Notes under the pieces: generated by a model
Told to the model about the DNA's origin: nothing
What the model saw: the letters and a program-made list of their open reading frames with translations, nothing else
The model's database searches: none
Shown here: piece after piece, positions 1 through 12,100 of the stretch
Position numbering within the stretch: position 1 is the stretch's first letter
Layout: each line of letters starts with the position of its first letter
Source: Antedon mediterranea
Lineage: Eukaryota > Echinodermata > Crinoidea > Comatulida > Antedonidae
DNA length: 64,000 nt
Reading direction: 5' to 3'
Assembly: GCF_964355755.1 (NCBI RefSeq)
Contig: NC_092674.1
Span: 28,322,001-28,386,000, forward strand
Translations under genes and position numbers: made by a program

Positions 1-467
1 GACTTGCCCTAAGTCTGAATTGTCTTTTTTATGTTAGTCCACCAGTCAGCGTTGCGACGTCTGCCTGAAACAGAGTAGTATACATATGAAACGCTATATG
101 TGCCAAAATATTTATGCTTTTACTAAATATTAAGTATAAACTTCGTCTAGAATCAAACGTTAATTTACAAACGACCTATCACGTAACATGAGATAACAAA
201 AACAACTCAACCAGAAGAACACGCCTAAACATCACGCATTTCCGTTTACTGAAAATTAATTTATCAACGTCAATACAATTAATGGGGTTTCAAATGTTTT
301 GTTCTATTTCTGGATGTACAATGTTCACAACATACACATTGACATCATGACGTCATGGGTCTTACATTACGTGTAAACATTCGTGACTTGAATAAAAGTT
401 CATGTTATATATGTACTAAACCTGAACGACAAAAGGAAGTCGTAGTCCGTCAGGCCATTCGTCAACA
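1..467. other. 5' flank of first CNBD2-like gene
   Basis: No coding exon is visible here. The stretch is AT-rich and holds the presumed promoter of the gene starting at 468. The only recognisable motif is a CRE-type palindrome at 347-356 (separate entry). I see no TATA box that I would defend. Confidence 0.5.
347..356. promoter_or_regulatory. CRE-like palindrome upstream of CNBD2-like gene 1
   Basis: ATGACGTCAT is a perfect 10-bp palindrome containing the full TGACGTCA consensus bound by CREB/CREM/ATF bZIP proteins. It lies about 112 bp upstream of the proposed start codon at 468, a usual distance for a functional site. The same palindrome also occurs inside a MITE near 45.4 kb, so chance or transposon origin cannot be excluded. 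Function is inferred only. Confidence 0.35.
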
Positions 468-3400
468 ATGTCGATGGAAGTATACGCTAGAAGCCGCCGC
501 AAACGGTTAAAGTATAAATCTGAACCGAAGATACTACCATCCGATAATGGGAGCAGCGAGTTAAACTGTAAAAATGCAAACGTAAATATTTAGTATTGTT
601 TAGGCCTTAGTATTTCTGGTTGTTGTTGACGGAATGGCACGTTAAATAAGTAACACTACGGCTGCATATTACTGTTATTTTTTTTTCATTACAGGCAAAG
701 ATAAAGTTCATCAAAGCCGTAAAGGTCGTCATATGTTTAGTAAAGTTTTTCGCAATTATTTTTAAAAAGTAAGTTATGTGTACACTATTAAGCCGTATTG
801 TTAAATAGACCTAGCGTAAAGTGTTAGTATCAATTGATGGTAAATGGAAGATTACTAGTTACACATTTATATATACAAAGTCTGTTTTTTTACAGGAAGT
901 CAAATGGGATATAAACGAAAGAGAACAATTTTATTCAACAAACTAGTCAACTAAAAAGTGTTAAAATTTTGTTTTTTTAGAACTAAGAACCAACCAAAGG
1001 AGACAATGTCCTTTACTGAGATTGCGCAGAACTTAGAATCAGACACAATGAAATACTCAGGTCTGTCGTTTGACCCCAGAATGTACAAAGCAAAACGAGA
1101 GGTATGTCAGCAATATTTTAAAAAACTGGTAACAAATTCGGAAGTGTATTTAACAGATTTTTCATAAATTATAAACGTTATAATAGACTAATCAATACTG
1201 AATCCTGCTTGGTTTAAAGGCGTAAATGAACCCCAAGCGAGTTGAACAATCACAAGCGACAGCGTTACTTCCAAAATATTATATCACCCACCCAAATACC
1301 AGATCCAAAAACAAAAAAAACCACTCTCAAACTTAGCTAAATTTATTCATGAAATTTGTATTTGTGTTAGTTAGATGTTGCTTTTCGATATATCAATTAT
1401 GTATAAGATCAAATATTTATGTCTGGAAGTGTTTAGTTATTTGTTTTTTTTATAAGATTGAAAGAATGTTCTTTCATACCCTGAAAAAGGGTCGATAAAG
1501 ATATAAAGGAATCATTGTCATTGTCATTGTCCATCGCGTCGTGTGATTGGTCAAATTACTTGCGTTGCGCTTACGTCCTAGTGGGAATCAAGAATATTAT
1601 TAATTATTTCGTAACATTTTGTATTTTGTTAGATAAATCTTAGTAATGATGTGAAGAACGTTCTTACTGTTCCAAGTGTTTATAGATCAACAGAGCAATT
1701 ACAAACGGTAAGAATTACACAATTACACCACTTTGACCAAAAATTGGATCTTAAACAAAAATTATTTACATGAAAAAACTGTAATTTAAAGCAAAAAATT
1801 GTCAAATTGGCTGCCAACCAAAAGATTTTTGATTGAATTTAACCATTTATTATGTTATTTTATAAGTGAAAATATTATTTTGTTAATCTTTTTTCTACGG
1901 AAGTGATTAACTTTATTAAAACTACAAAATAACCTAATCAAAGTATGATTTAAATAATTTAAATTTTTCATGTTTTTGGGGGACAATACATCTTTAATAG
2001 AGGTTGGTAGTGTTAAAACATAATATATACCCCCTTTGTCTGTTTCTGAGAAAGTGTTTTCTTAATAGGGTTCCCAATGGTGTCTAGGAACTCAGATCTA
2101 GAAAACTCTGATTTTCTAGACACCCGGTTCTCAATGGAGGGGTTCCATTGTAATAGGTGGTAATTCACTAATTTACAATTATAAAGAAACCAGTTTAATA
2201 AATTCGTATTTATATGCGCATTCAAATTTTAGTAAAACAATTTAGCCGAAAATATAGCCTCAAAAGTATAGGCCTTTCACGATTTTGCTGTTCTTTTAGG
2301 CACTTTATGGCTTACAAACAATGAAATCGTTTGCCGAGTATCCACTACATATGCAAGAAAAACTGGTAAAAGTGGCATGGTTTGAAAGGTAAGGATTTGA
2401 ACTTGCTTATATTATAAATTATTAGTAATGTAACTAGAAAAGATACCTCCCCACTCCCCCAACCTACCTATGAGCGATTTTAAAGGAGCAAATTCAATAT
2501 TGCAACAAGGTAAGCATTGTTGAATTTATTACAATAAAGATAGCAAATAATAAAATAAAGAAAATAAAAAAACAGCACTATGAGCACTATACATTGTTTA
2601 AGTTATTAAAAATTATCTGTTGATAATTTTTTTTTCATTTCAAATTTGGGGTTTTTAGTGTACGGTATTACATCACGTGTTCTTTTATTATTTTTACAGC
2701 GTACCTGCAAACAGGGTTATTATTCGACAAGGGCATTACGCTGAGAACTTTTACTTTATCATTTCTGGATCAGGTATAGAACACTCAATCAGTCAATAAC
2801 GATTAATAACTATGGTTAACATGATTAATTAACAGCTCTGAGACTTTCCTCAGTGCTCCCTTTTTATGTTTCACTGAAAGGAATAAATAAATAAAATAAT
2901 AATACCAAATATTGACCGGTTATGCGAAAGGACATTATAGAAAGTACATACGCATTACTTCTCATAGACCGCTTACTATTTATAGTCAATAAAGTCAAAA
3001 TCATAATATAGGAGCTATAGTAAATAGTGTTAGTGATCGTCAAACAAACGAAACTTTCAATATTTATTCCGCTGAGATTGATGAATAACTTGGCTGTCAC
3101 CTATCGATCTATCACACATCCATCACACAAAGGAAAGGTGTAAAGCTAAACTCGTTTAAGCGGCAGTGAGCAGGATAAATACAATGTCAATTGTAAACAT
3201 AGAAACCGAGGCGGTAATGTCTTAATTGTCGTTTTCCCCCAAGAGCTGGGAAAGAGCGTGACCCCATGGTTTTAAAAATATAATTTAAGCGAAGGACCTA
3301 AAGGTTAGTTCTTTCATATATAAACATATTGAATGACAACATATTATGTTGCCATTCAATATGCTTAAATATTGAATTCCTACACATTAAAATATTCGAA

Positions 3401-6400
3401 TAACACAATTTTTTTTTATAATTGTTACATTACACTGTATTATTCTATCTTTAAGAAGGTTGGATTCGCCACTTAAAATATTTGTTAAGGGCATTTGGGC
3501 ATAGATCTGCTCACAGCAGTCACATACAGTACCATTCATGAAATCATCTACCCTTGCGCACGTACTGTCCGCAGAAAAAGCGTGTGTCAATATAACATTC
3601 CGCGATGGATCGATTACGTAACTTACTGTTTAGAATAGCAGCTACTTCCTGCTAAATTTCTAATAATAATATATACTCTTTACCTCCTTTTCAGTAATTG
3701 TTACAATATTAGAACAGAACCACACGACGGGTGAAGCAAGTCTCCGAACTGCTGCTGTTTTAAGGAAGGGTAGCTCCTTTGGAGAGCTAGCGTTACTGCA
3801 CCATTCAAAGCGCACCGCTACGGTATCGAGCCAGGGAGCCGTCGAGTTGTTAGCAATTGGCAGGGACGACTTTTTTAGGATTTTTATGAGAGGGCAAAAA
3901 CCCGGCGAAGAACCCGAACACATTAAATTCTTAAGGTCAGAAATTAAAAATATCTTCAAAGCATATTTAAAATATTGTACTTACTGATTATATAACTGTA
4001 TTCGTATTATTATTTCGAAATAATCAATGCGACTACTGACTTATAAAAAACTAGAATGCGCATGCGTAATTGTTTTCTAAAGTTTAAAAAAAACGCATAA
4101 AATAATGGCTGCAATTTCGTAAATTAAACAAGAAAAAGCATAAACACAATAGCAAGTATTTTTTAAATATTTTTTTTTAAATTTACACGTAATTTGGATG
4201 AATGAATGATACAAAAATATCACTACCAAAGTTTATTTATTTTGTTTATTTTTATTTAAAGATATATTGTCCCCCTAAAAAAATATTAAAAAAAATTTTT
4301 TTTTGAATATGTTATTTTAATGTCACATAATAGTTATTCACTCTCACAAAAAATTTTTTCTTATGGAAGTGAACAACTTCATTAAAACTGCAAAATGGCC
4401 TATTCAAAGTCCGATTTTAAAAATCTTTATTTTTCATGATTTTGGGGGACAATACATCTTTAAATAAAAATAATTATTATATTTTGTGTTTGGTTCTCAG
4501 ACCGTTACCTTTTATGAAAGAATGGCCAACGGAAACATTGATAGAGCACCCTGAAATGTGCTTATTTCACTTTTACAAGTAAGTAAAGAAATATATAAAT
4601 ACTCATGTAGAAATTATACATTTCGGAAACACGCCGAACGTTTTGCAAGAGAGCTTTTTCAACTGAAGTTTATCTTAATTTTATTATGCTGTCGGTCGGA
4701 AGTTCGGCAACATTTCGGTGTCAATCAAAGAAATACAAAAGTAGGGAAAGCTCTCGAAAAAAACGGTAAAAGCACCAGCTGATTAATCTTAATCTGTAAA
4801 CATTTTTGTTTAAAACGTCATCATTACATCCTTTCCGAAGCTCATTTTTTTCCCCGAAATATTTAATTTCTGTAGACGTGGACAAGTTATTGTAAAAGAT
4901 AGCAACTCATCCGATTGGATTTACATTGTAAAATCGGTAAGTTGTAACAATTAAAACCCAAGTAATTTTGTTGATGTTCGTATAAGGAGATAAAATAAGC
5001 AACAATTATTGTAATGTTTTAGGGCATACCGTTAAAACTTAGTTCACACTAGGACGCAACGCAAGACGTAAGCGAAAAATATTTGACCAATCACGACGCG
5101 ATGGATTATCCGAATTGTCGCGTGTCGTTGGTCAATTCGCCTGCGTTGCGTGTACGCTCGTTCGCCGCGTCCAATGTAAATCGGGCTTAAGAATTTCTAG
5201 TTGTTTGTTTTGCAGGGCCGCGATGGACTATCCGAATTGTCGCGTGTCATTGGTCAATTCGCCTGCGTTGCGTGTACGCTCCGTTCGCCGTGTCCAATGT
5301 AAATCGGGCTTAAGAATTTCTAATTGTTTGTTTTACAGGGCAGTTGCCAAGTAATGAAACAACTCAAAGCTGTGAAACCAAAGATGCAACCATTAGAAAA
5401 GAAGAAGATTTCGTTACCAAAGATTCGAGATGATTTACAAAGTAAGGCTCTACATTACACAATACATATTAAATTATGTTATACAATATTGTTGTTGAGA
5501 AGCAACAGACTACCATACGTTAGTTATAGATACAATTTCAGTAAACAGCAAAACTCTATTACGGGGATACCTTCGATACGAAGTGTTCACTTATAAGAGC
5601 TGTCCCATGAATAAAGTAATGTATCGAAGAATCATTCGTTTCGCTGGAAATTGTCCTCTGAATAGGGGTGTACTCGGAGGTGTTCCCTGGAGGAGGAGGA
5701 TGAGTTATACTTCTACTTAGAAAATTTGGGCAATATTGAATCACGTAAAAAAACAACGATATAGGTCAATGATATAGTACAATAATCCAAAATCATTTCA
5801 GGATGCAATCTAGGAGTGTTAGTAGGCCTAATAACATACGGTGCACATCCCGTCTATATCCGATCAATGTGCAGCCACTTGACTTAAATCCGTCCGGGTG
5901 TCATCCGATTTGATACCATGCAAGCAAAGTGCGCTCGCTCTTCCAAAAGCGTGGTTCCCACTAGAACGCAACGCAACGAGGTATTGACGCAACGTGCTGT
6001 ATTGCGTAATCAGAAGTGGGAACCGACGACGCAACAGTGCTGCAAAAATCGCAGGTTTGATTTCACGTGGGCGGGGGCAAACACAATTATTAGAAGGGCA
6101 TTTTCTTCCGTTGCGTAGGTTGCGTTACGATTCGTCGCTAGTGCGAACCAAGCTTAAGTGAGGTACGTAGATCCTGCACAGCTTGGAAATAAATTTAAAT
6201 ATGTATATCTGAAAATTTTACTATGTTGTTTTACAGGTACATCGAGTACAGATGACATACCGGTGAATGCAACACGCACAAAGCTAAGATTTGACCGAGA
6301 CCACACTATACACAATTTACCAAGACCATCAATTGCAGAAAGCGACACAACCAGCGTAAGTGTTCATAATTAGGTTTATCGCAAATAGCGTGCGCGACGC

Positions 6401-8814
6401 ATGGTGGGAAGGGTTTGGGAGCAAACGTCACAACGAGTATGTCCGTGATTTGTTGTTTGTACGTACGCGTCGTGACGTTTGCTCCCAAACCTTCCCATCA
6501 TGCATTGTGCAATGAAGTTCCTCGGTAAACCACGCTATTTTTGATAAATCTTCATAAGGTAGTGGTCTGATAATACTAAAAAAATATTATGAAAAAAATC
6601 AATGACAATTATAACATCGTTTCTTTTCTAGATTTTTGATGATTTCAAAATACCTCACGATGTGTTTTTGACGCGATCTAAAACGGTAGAAAACATGTCT
6701 TATAACCAGTTTGACTCAAATAATAACATAGTTCCGAAGTTAGACCCAATGCGAGGGATTAGACCGACAAATAAATCGTATTCTAAGAGCAACTTTCACC
6801 TAAACAAGACGTTGCCAGGCGATGTAAGTATAGGTGAAGAAAACCACCAATAAATAATGAAATCCCCCAACAACGACGAGCTTAGAGTGTGACAACATCG
6901 TCGAAAAGATACTGTATCTTAGCACACGATACTGTACGAAAACCGAGCTTTCGTTTTAGGACGGCAGACGAAGAAGACGGCTGTGTAAAGTGGACGTAAT
7001 ACGTGTTGTCTTCTTCATCTGCCGTTCCGAAAGAAAACGAATGCCCGCTATTTAAGGATGACATGAACATGAAACAAACTCAGAAATCAAACTTTGTATA
7101 AAATACGATGTGCCAATAATATGGACCCGATGCCATACCATATTTGGTCATATCACTAGTCTGATAGTGTAAACAGAGGTTAAGAACAAATGCTATCAAG
7201 AAGGTCATGTCAGGCCTACATTGATAAGATAATACAGGAGGGGAATGGGCGTACGTTACAATACAATACATCACTTGTTAACCATTTGTTATGCTCGTCG
7301 TTGTTAACAGAATCTAAATGTTCGTTATAATAAATATACTGATCTGATTGGTCAATAGTCGTGTAGACTATTCCATTTTTGATTTTACACCAGTACGGTA
7401 CGAAGGAACACCAAGGGTATTATTCTTACTGTTACTTATATCAATCCACTGATCTGATTGGTCAATAGTCGTGTCGACTATTCCATTTTTGATTTTACAC
7501 CAGTACGGTATAAAGGAACATCAAGGCCTTTATTCTTACTGTTACTTATATAAACCCACTGATCTGATTGGTCAATAGTCGTGTAGACTATTCCATTTTT
7601 TATTTTACACCAGTACGGTATAAAGGAACACTAAGGCCTTTATTCTTACTGTTACTTATATAAACCCACTGATCTGATTGGTCAATAGTTGTGTCGACTA
7701 TTCCATTTCTGGTTTTACACCAGTACGGTATAAAGGAACATCATCAAGGCCTTTATTCTTACTGTTACTTATATAAATCCACTGATCTGATTGGTTAATA
7801 GTCGTGTCGACTTTTCCATTTCAGATTTTACACTAGTACGGTACGGAACACCAATATTATTTATACTGTTATAATACATCATTGGGATATTCGTCTTTGT
7901 TATTTTAGATGGACACAGGGTATATCAGAATATTAGAAAACAAATCAAAACCGTGTAACTCAGCAAGCGGTAAATTAGGTGTCGTCGTATTCGTGCACAT
8001 AGAGACTCTTCAGAGAAAAGATGTGTTTGTGAGTATTATTTCATATACATATATACATTTTTTCATACAACTAAAAAATACGGAACTTTCGCCGACGCGA
8101 TCATGTTCCGAATATGAGCACTGTTTCTATAACTTGACAGTATTATTTATATACATAATTATATACATTAAATGTCAACGGCAAGTACGTCAAACCAAGG
8201 AAGAGGTAATTTTACTCTTCTCTGATAACACATAACAAACTTGTCTTTATACAATATATTGGAATTTTGGTATTTGCAGGGAAATCATTTGTACAAACAG
8301 AAACTTATCAAGTGCGTGTTATTTCCATTAATAGAATATCGCTCATTTTTTTCATTTATAATAAGTCTCTTATAATATATTTTTTAGGGATTATCAACAA
8401 TCAGGCAAGAATTATTACACCCGCAGACTGGAGTAAGTCTCGTAAGTATTAGACTAAGGCTATACATCCATCCACTATTGGAGAGATGACGTAATGCATC
8501 ATTTACATAAATTCTAGGTCCTAGCAAATCCAACGCTTCCCATGCATTGGCTCATCACGTTTTCTTCTCTCTCATCCATCCAGGTCAGTAGAGGAGCCGA
8601 ATGTGTGATGATAAACAAAGAGTTCTTTATAAAACATGCAAGCGAACGGGTTCTCAGGAACATCAGGAGCATATGTAACCCGTATCCTTCTTCAAGAAGA
8701 CTCCAAAAACGTTTAGAACATCACGCTGTGTGGAACGAATTTAAAAACGAAGCTGTTGTCTCAATAATTCAAGACAAACGAAGAATGCGAGAACATACAA
8801 CAATTCATAAATAA
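468..8814 (+). CDS. CNBD2-like: CNBD2-like cyclic nucleotide-binding domain protein, gene 1 (15 exons, 581 aa)
   Basis: Exons: 468-581, 695-768, 981-1101, 1633-1707, 2300-2388, 2700-2773, 3695-3935, 4501-4578, 4876-4936, 5339-5441, 6237-6355, 6632-6823, 7909-8028, 8388-8441, 8584-8814. All junctions are GT-AG, phases agree throughout, and the sum is 1746 nt with a TAA stop, close to the length of vertebrate CNBD2. A hydrophobic/basic segment occupies residues 39-62. CNBD 1 spans about 145-262: RVIIRQGH from residue 163, then the phosphate-binding cassette FGELALLHHSKRTATV with Glu213 and Arg222, the pair that contacts cyclic-nucleotide phosphate in PKA-type domains. A second, degenerate CNBD (GQVIVKD, WIYIVKSGSC, then DVFGLSTI and VSRGAECVMINKEFF) is split by a linker of about 160 residues and lacks that Glu/Arg pair. 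Vertebrate CNBD2 is linked to spermatogenesis; a role here is inferred. The first exon is the least certain, but the paralogue at 9192-16656 also has a 114-nt phase-0 first exon. Confidence 0.88.
1200..1600. repeat. Degraded MITE of the GCTTGGTTCCCACTAG family in intron 3
   Basis: GCTTGGTTTAAAGGCGTAAATG near 1209 and TTGCGTTGCGCTTACGTCCTAG near 1561-1581 look like the two ends of the family whose clean copies lie at 12333 and 19585, pushed apart by later changes. The segment between them is AT-rich with nothing else recognisable. Confidence 0.4.
1740..2170. repeat. Old repeats in intron 4 (GGGGGACAATACATCTTT family, then an 85-bp-family copy)
   Basis: The first part ends with TTTGGGGGACAATACATCTTT at about 1975-1996, the terminal sequence of a family also seen at 4257-4466, 50388-50717 and 52661-52975. 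It is followed by a single divergent copy (about 1995-2070) of the unit that forms the 85-bp array at 20.6-22.7 kb (GTGTTAAAACATAATAT). The rest is an imperfect hairpin around TCTAGAAAACTCTGATTTTCTAGA. Confidence 0.5.
4255..4466. mobile_element. MITE with ends AAAGATATATTGTCCCCC / GGGGGACAATACATCTTT
   Basis: About 210 bp with inverted terminal repeats of roughly 18 bp and no coding capacity, inside intron 7 of gene 1 and only 35 bp upstream of exon 8. The body is nearly pure A/T. Related copies lie near 1.9, 50.4 and 52.7 kb. Confidence 0.65.
5098..5338 (+). repeat. Tandem duplication (about 122 bp) of MITE fragment plus 3' splice site
   Basis: Two adjacent copies run from GCGATGGATTATCCGAATTG to a pyrimidine-rich acceptor. 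The first ends TTTGTTTTGCAG at 5215 and the second TTTGTTTTACAG at 5338. The second is the working acceptor of exon 10 (starting 5339, continuing the ...VIVKS|GSCQVM... reading). Use of the upstream acceptor would stay in frame at first but meets a TAA after about 28 codons, so it would probably yield a non-productive transcript. The copied material is part of the GCTTGGTTCCCACTAG MITE family. Confidence 0.75.
5945..6156. mobile_element. MITE, GCTTGGTTCCCACTAG family (long subtype)
   Basis: Starts AAAAGCGTGGTTCCCACTAG and ends CGCTAGTGCGAACCAAGCTTA, giving inverted ends of about 20 bp, with repeated GCAACGCAACG motifs and a body containing GGGCATTTTCTTCCGTTGCG. The same subtype recurs at 12516-12702 and 15056-15271. 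It is non-coding and sits in intron 10 of gene 1, about 80 bp before exon 11. Confidence 0.75.
6384..6541. mobile_element. Fold-back element in intron 11
   Basis: The arms AAATAGCGTG...GCATGGTGGGAAGG, GTTTGGGAGCAAACGTCAC and their complement around 6473-6541 pair over most of the length with a short loop near 6440. Its ends are AAATAGCGTG / CACGCTATTT. It is a short non-autonomous element or a simple palindrome and has no ORF of its own. Confidence 0.6.
6880..7190. repeat. Small hairpin and degraded GATAGTGTAGACAGAG MITE in intron 12
   Basis: At about 6950-7040, CGTTTTAGGACGGCAGACGA is complementary to the sequence around TCTGCCGTTCCGAAAGAAAACG. At about 7090-7185 a divergent copy of the MITE common in the TBC1D19 introns ends in CTGATAGTGTAAACAGAGG. 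Confidence 0.45.
7335..7850 (+). repeat. Tandem repeat, about 110 bp x 5, intron 12 of gene 1
   Basis: Five direct copies start with CTGATCTGATTGGTCAATAG near 7339, 7449, 7559, 7669 and 7792. Each contains TTTTACACCAGTACGGTA and ends with TTCTTACTGTTACTTATAT. Divergence between units is a few percent. The array ends about 60 bp before exon 13. Confidence 0.85.
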
Positions 8815-9191
8815 TGACAATAGAAAATAATTTATGATCTAAAAAAGGACATTTTAACGCGGGTATTTAAAGCATTGATTTAGATATTTTTATAACCTCC
8901 ATTCAGTCAACCCCTAAAACTCAATCATCGTCGTACAACGAGGCCCGACGAACCGTCTCTTCGGGAGAAAATTAAACATGTTCAAAGTTCTCCCGACGAC
9001 ATAAACTCTACACCCGACGCTATTCCAAGACGCTATATCTCGTCGGGATTCAACTCAGACAGCACCGACGATTCGTCAGGCCTCGTCGTACGATGCTGTC
9101 TTTATAAGGGACACTTTGATAGGTCCAAAAGGTGTCCCCTTAATAGGGGTTTTACTGTACTTACACATACGGGAGTAAATCTACAATACTG
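8815..9191. other. Convergent intergenic spacer with a small inverted-repeat element
   Basis: Gene 1 stops at 8814 (plus) and gene 2 stops at 9192 (minus), so both 3' UTRs must fit into or overlap these 377 bp. No canonical AATAAA is visible in either direction. About 8926-9094 carries imperfect inverted ends (CATCGTCGTACAACGAGGCC versus the complement of GGCCTCGTCGTACGATG with an indel) with internal CCGACGA motifs. Confidence 0.6.
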
Positions 9192-12100
9192 TTACCGAGG
9201 AGAGTCGCCTTCCTTAGTTTTAGTTCTAATTTTATCAACTGATTTCATTAACGTAGATTTCTTAAACCGTTCCCATTCGGCGTTGAGATGGAATTGGTGT
9301 TGGAGCACATCTGGGCTAGGATATGGACGTATCTAATATGAAAAAGAAAATACGAAAAAAATACTTGATATAATGAGTAAATAAATGTAGACAGTCTCAT
9401 GAAATGTTGGTTGTGTGTTTGACTCCTGGACGATACCGTACATTGTATATGCGGATAATATAGAGTTAAAGCTATGTTATTGGAAATACGAATTAGGCCT
9501 ACGGTAGTTTTTTCAGATTAGCCGACTTGTTACATTAGCAGACTTGTTACATTAGCCGACTTGACACATTATAGTACTCAATCTGTATGGTGTCTTAACC
9601 TAATCTGTAAAGTGTTGGTTGTGAGTTTGAAATTAAATTATTATACTTGCCTGTGTATGCGGATATAGTGTTCGGACTACGTTACAAAAAATACGAATTT
9701 GTTTTCCCGAGTTCATCCGATTTAGCCGACCGAAGTTTACTGTCATTGTGTCTTAATTTACTCTGTAAAATGTTGGTTGTAAGTTTGACTCTTAAATAAC
9801 ACCGTACATTAAATGTTTATACTTTTCTGTCTATTCGGATATAAGGTTAGAAGGGCTATGTTGCTATAAGAAACACGAATTTGTTTTTCCCGAGTTCATC
9901 CGATTAGCCGACTTATACAGAAGTTTATTAGAAAAAACACACCTTATCGTTTTTTCAATATTGTGTAATGTGCTATCATTGTGTATTAATTTCTCTTAAT
10001 ACTTACCGTTCGTAGATAATGTTCCCGTAGATCATCTGAAAGGTGTTGGATAAAAAATCGCTTAGAGATTAAAATACACTCCGCTCCGTCTGACACAAGC
10101 GCCGAACACAAAGGAACTAGAATATCTTTGAAAATTAATTCCGCCATTCCCTAGCAAATTAAATTGTATTTCAAGTAAAAAATAGCGTCATAGTTTTATA
10201 ACCAATTTTTTATATAACAGTTGTATACTCGAACTATATAAAATATCGCCTCTATTAGTAGAAGGCCTTCAGTATTATTAAATATAGATATGTATTATTT
10301 TTTAATTGCCTTGCATAACTATTATACAGAAGATGAAACATTCTCAATTTAATTTTACATGGTTAAGTTTGGTTCACACTAGGACGTAAACGCAACGCAA
10401 GCGTGTTGACCAGTTCGAATAATCCATCGCTTGTGATTGGTCAAACTTACTTCCGCCGCGTTAAGTCCTTGTGATGCATCTCTTGTGGTGAGAACCAAGC
10501 ATTACCGCAAAGTTATTATTATATATATAGCAAGCTAGTAGTATAATTAAATACTTTCGGGTGGCCAAACAAAGTTTCCGCTGAATAGGGGTTGGCAAAA
10601 GTATTAAAACATATTATTGCCCCTCATTTTTTAGTGTTTCATTAATGGAGGTGTACACTGAATAGGGTTGCATGTACTCAACTTTTTTACTTCCAACTTT
10701 TACCTTATACTATTACTTACAAATATATCACCAACGTTAAGTTTCCCCAACTGGATATAGCAGCTCTGACATATTATATCTTCAGTTGTCCCTAATATGA
10801 AGAAATGGCAACTATAATATTTCAGAAGGCGGTTGTTACGTAACCAACGAAACATCGAGACTTTCTCAAAAACAAACTTTATTTATTTTTTGTACTGCAA
10901 ACTTTAGAACTAGAACGCAACGCAAAGATGTAAGCCGTGACGCGGATTACGTCATTGTGTTGCGTCCTAGTGCAAACTAAGCTTTACTGATAACCCAATA
11001 TTGTACTATATCGTAATCAGAAAATGACTGTAGTACATTTTTTACCAAATTTATTATGATTTCCCACAGAGCAGTCAATACACAAGGACGAGTCCAGACG
11101 TTGTAAAATTCGGCACGAACCCTATGAAACAAAAACAGGTTTTTTTTACCATAAAGGAACAGACAAGTGGTAACGATAGGCGGAAAACAGCGTAGCTTGT
11201 TCCACGTATAATCTGTATCTATCCTGAGCGATAAATGCCCGTCCGCTCCGTGTTGTGTGTAAATGGTCATATGGAATAACATTGATTCTATATTTTTATT
11301 ACCGTTGCCGCTCGTCTGTGTAAAATGGCCGTTATGCTTTTCATTTTAACTTGTTCGCATAATAATGTTCCGTTGTCAACAAAATGACGTTTTTACTTAC
11401 CGATTTGATTACGTACAACCATTTTGAAGCCACGCTGTCGGGTGTGATGATCTTCCCCCGACGAAAGTATGTAAATAAGCAAGTATTTGGTTTTTCGAAA
11501 GGTAGTTTATGAACTGGCCAATCAGAGAGTTGCTGGACAGTACGTAGGAATTCTATTACCTCAGGTGGCTGTTTGGTTTGAACGAAAATCGCCAAGAAAT
11601 CCTATAATTATTATTATAAAATATTAATTGGTTGACATAGAAAACGAGTAACATAAAACTAAGGAAACCACGATATGTAAAACCCTTATTTCCAATATTC
11701 TTTACAAATTATATAGTGGTATATACTAATAATACTTAGTTAAGCGTAACCTCACCTAAAACTAATGATTGAACTGAATAAAATGTGTAACTTAGTAAAG
11801 TATTTATATGTTTTTCTACATACCAAAAACTAATTTCTTCTAAATTTTCTTTTCAAGATAAAGACTTTTGTTTCCGAACCTAACACCTAGCAATTTGTAG
11901 ACTATACTTCTAATATAATTCTTATGGCCAATTTACACAGACAAGCGGTAACGGTAAGTGGAAACCCCGCTCCGCGTTGTCATAATAATATAGATTCTAT
12001 ATTTCTATTACCATTCCCGCTCGTCTGTGTAAATTGGCCTTAAAACTTGGTTCCCATTAAGCGTGGTTCCCACTAGCGACGCAACGCAAGGACGTAACGC

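Noticed and set aside
895-945. Candidate extra exon (EVKWDINEREQFYSTN) after TTTTTTACAG
   Set aside because: No usable 5' splice site before the stop, and the exon pair 695-768 / 981-1101 joins in correct phase without it.
8280-8311. Candidate mini-exon between a TTTGCAG acceptor and GTGCGT
   Set aside because: Joining 8028 directly to 8388 gives DVFGLSTI, colinear with both paralogues; the mini-exon would break it.
10977-11282. 101-codon minus-strand frame
   Set aside because: Most of it is MITE and intron; only 11046-11121, in a different frame, is a real exon of gene 2.
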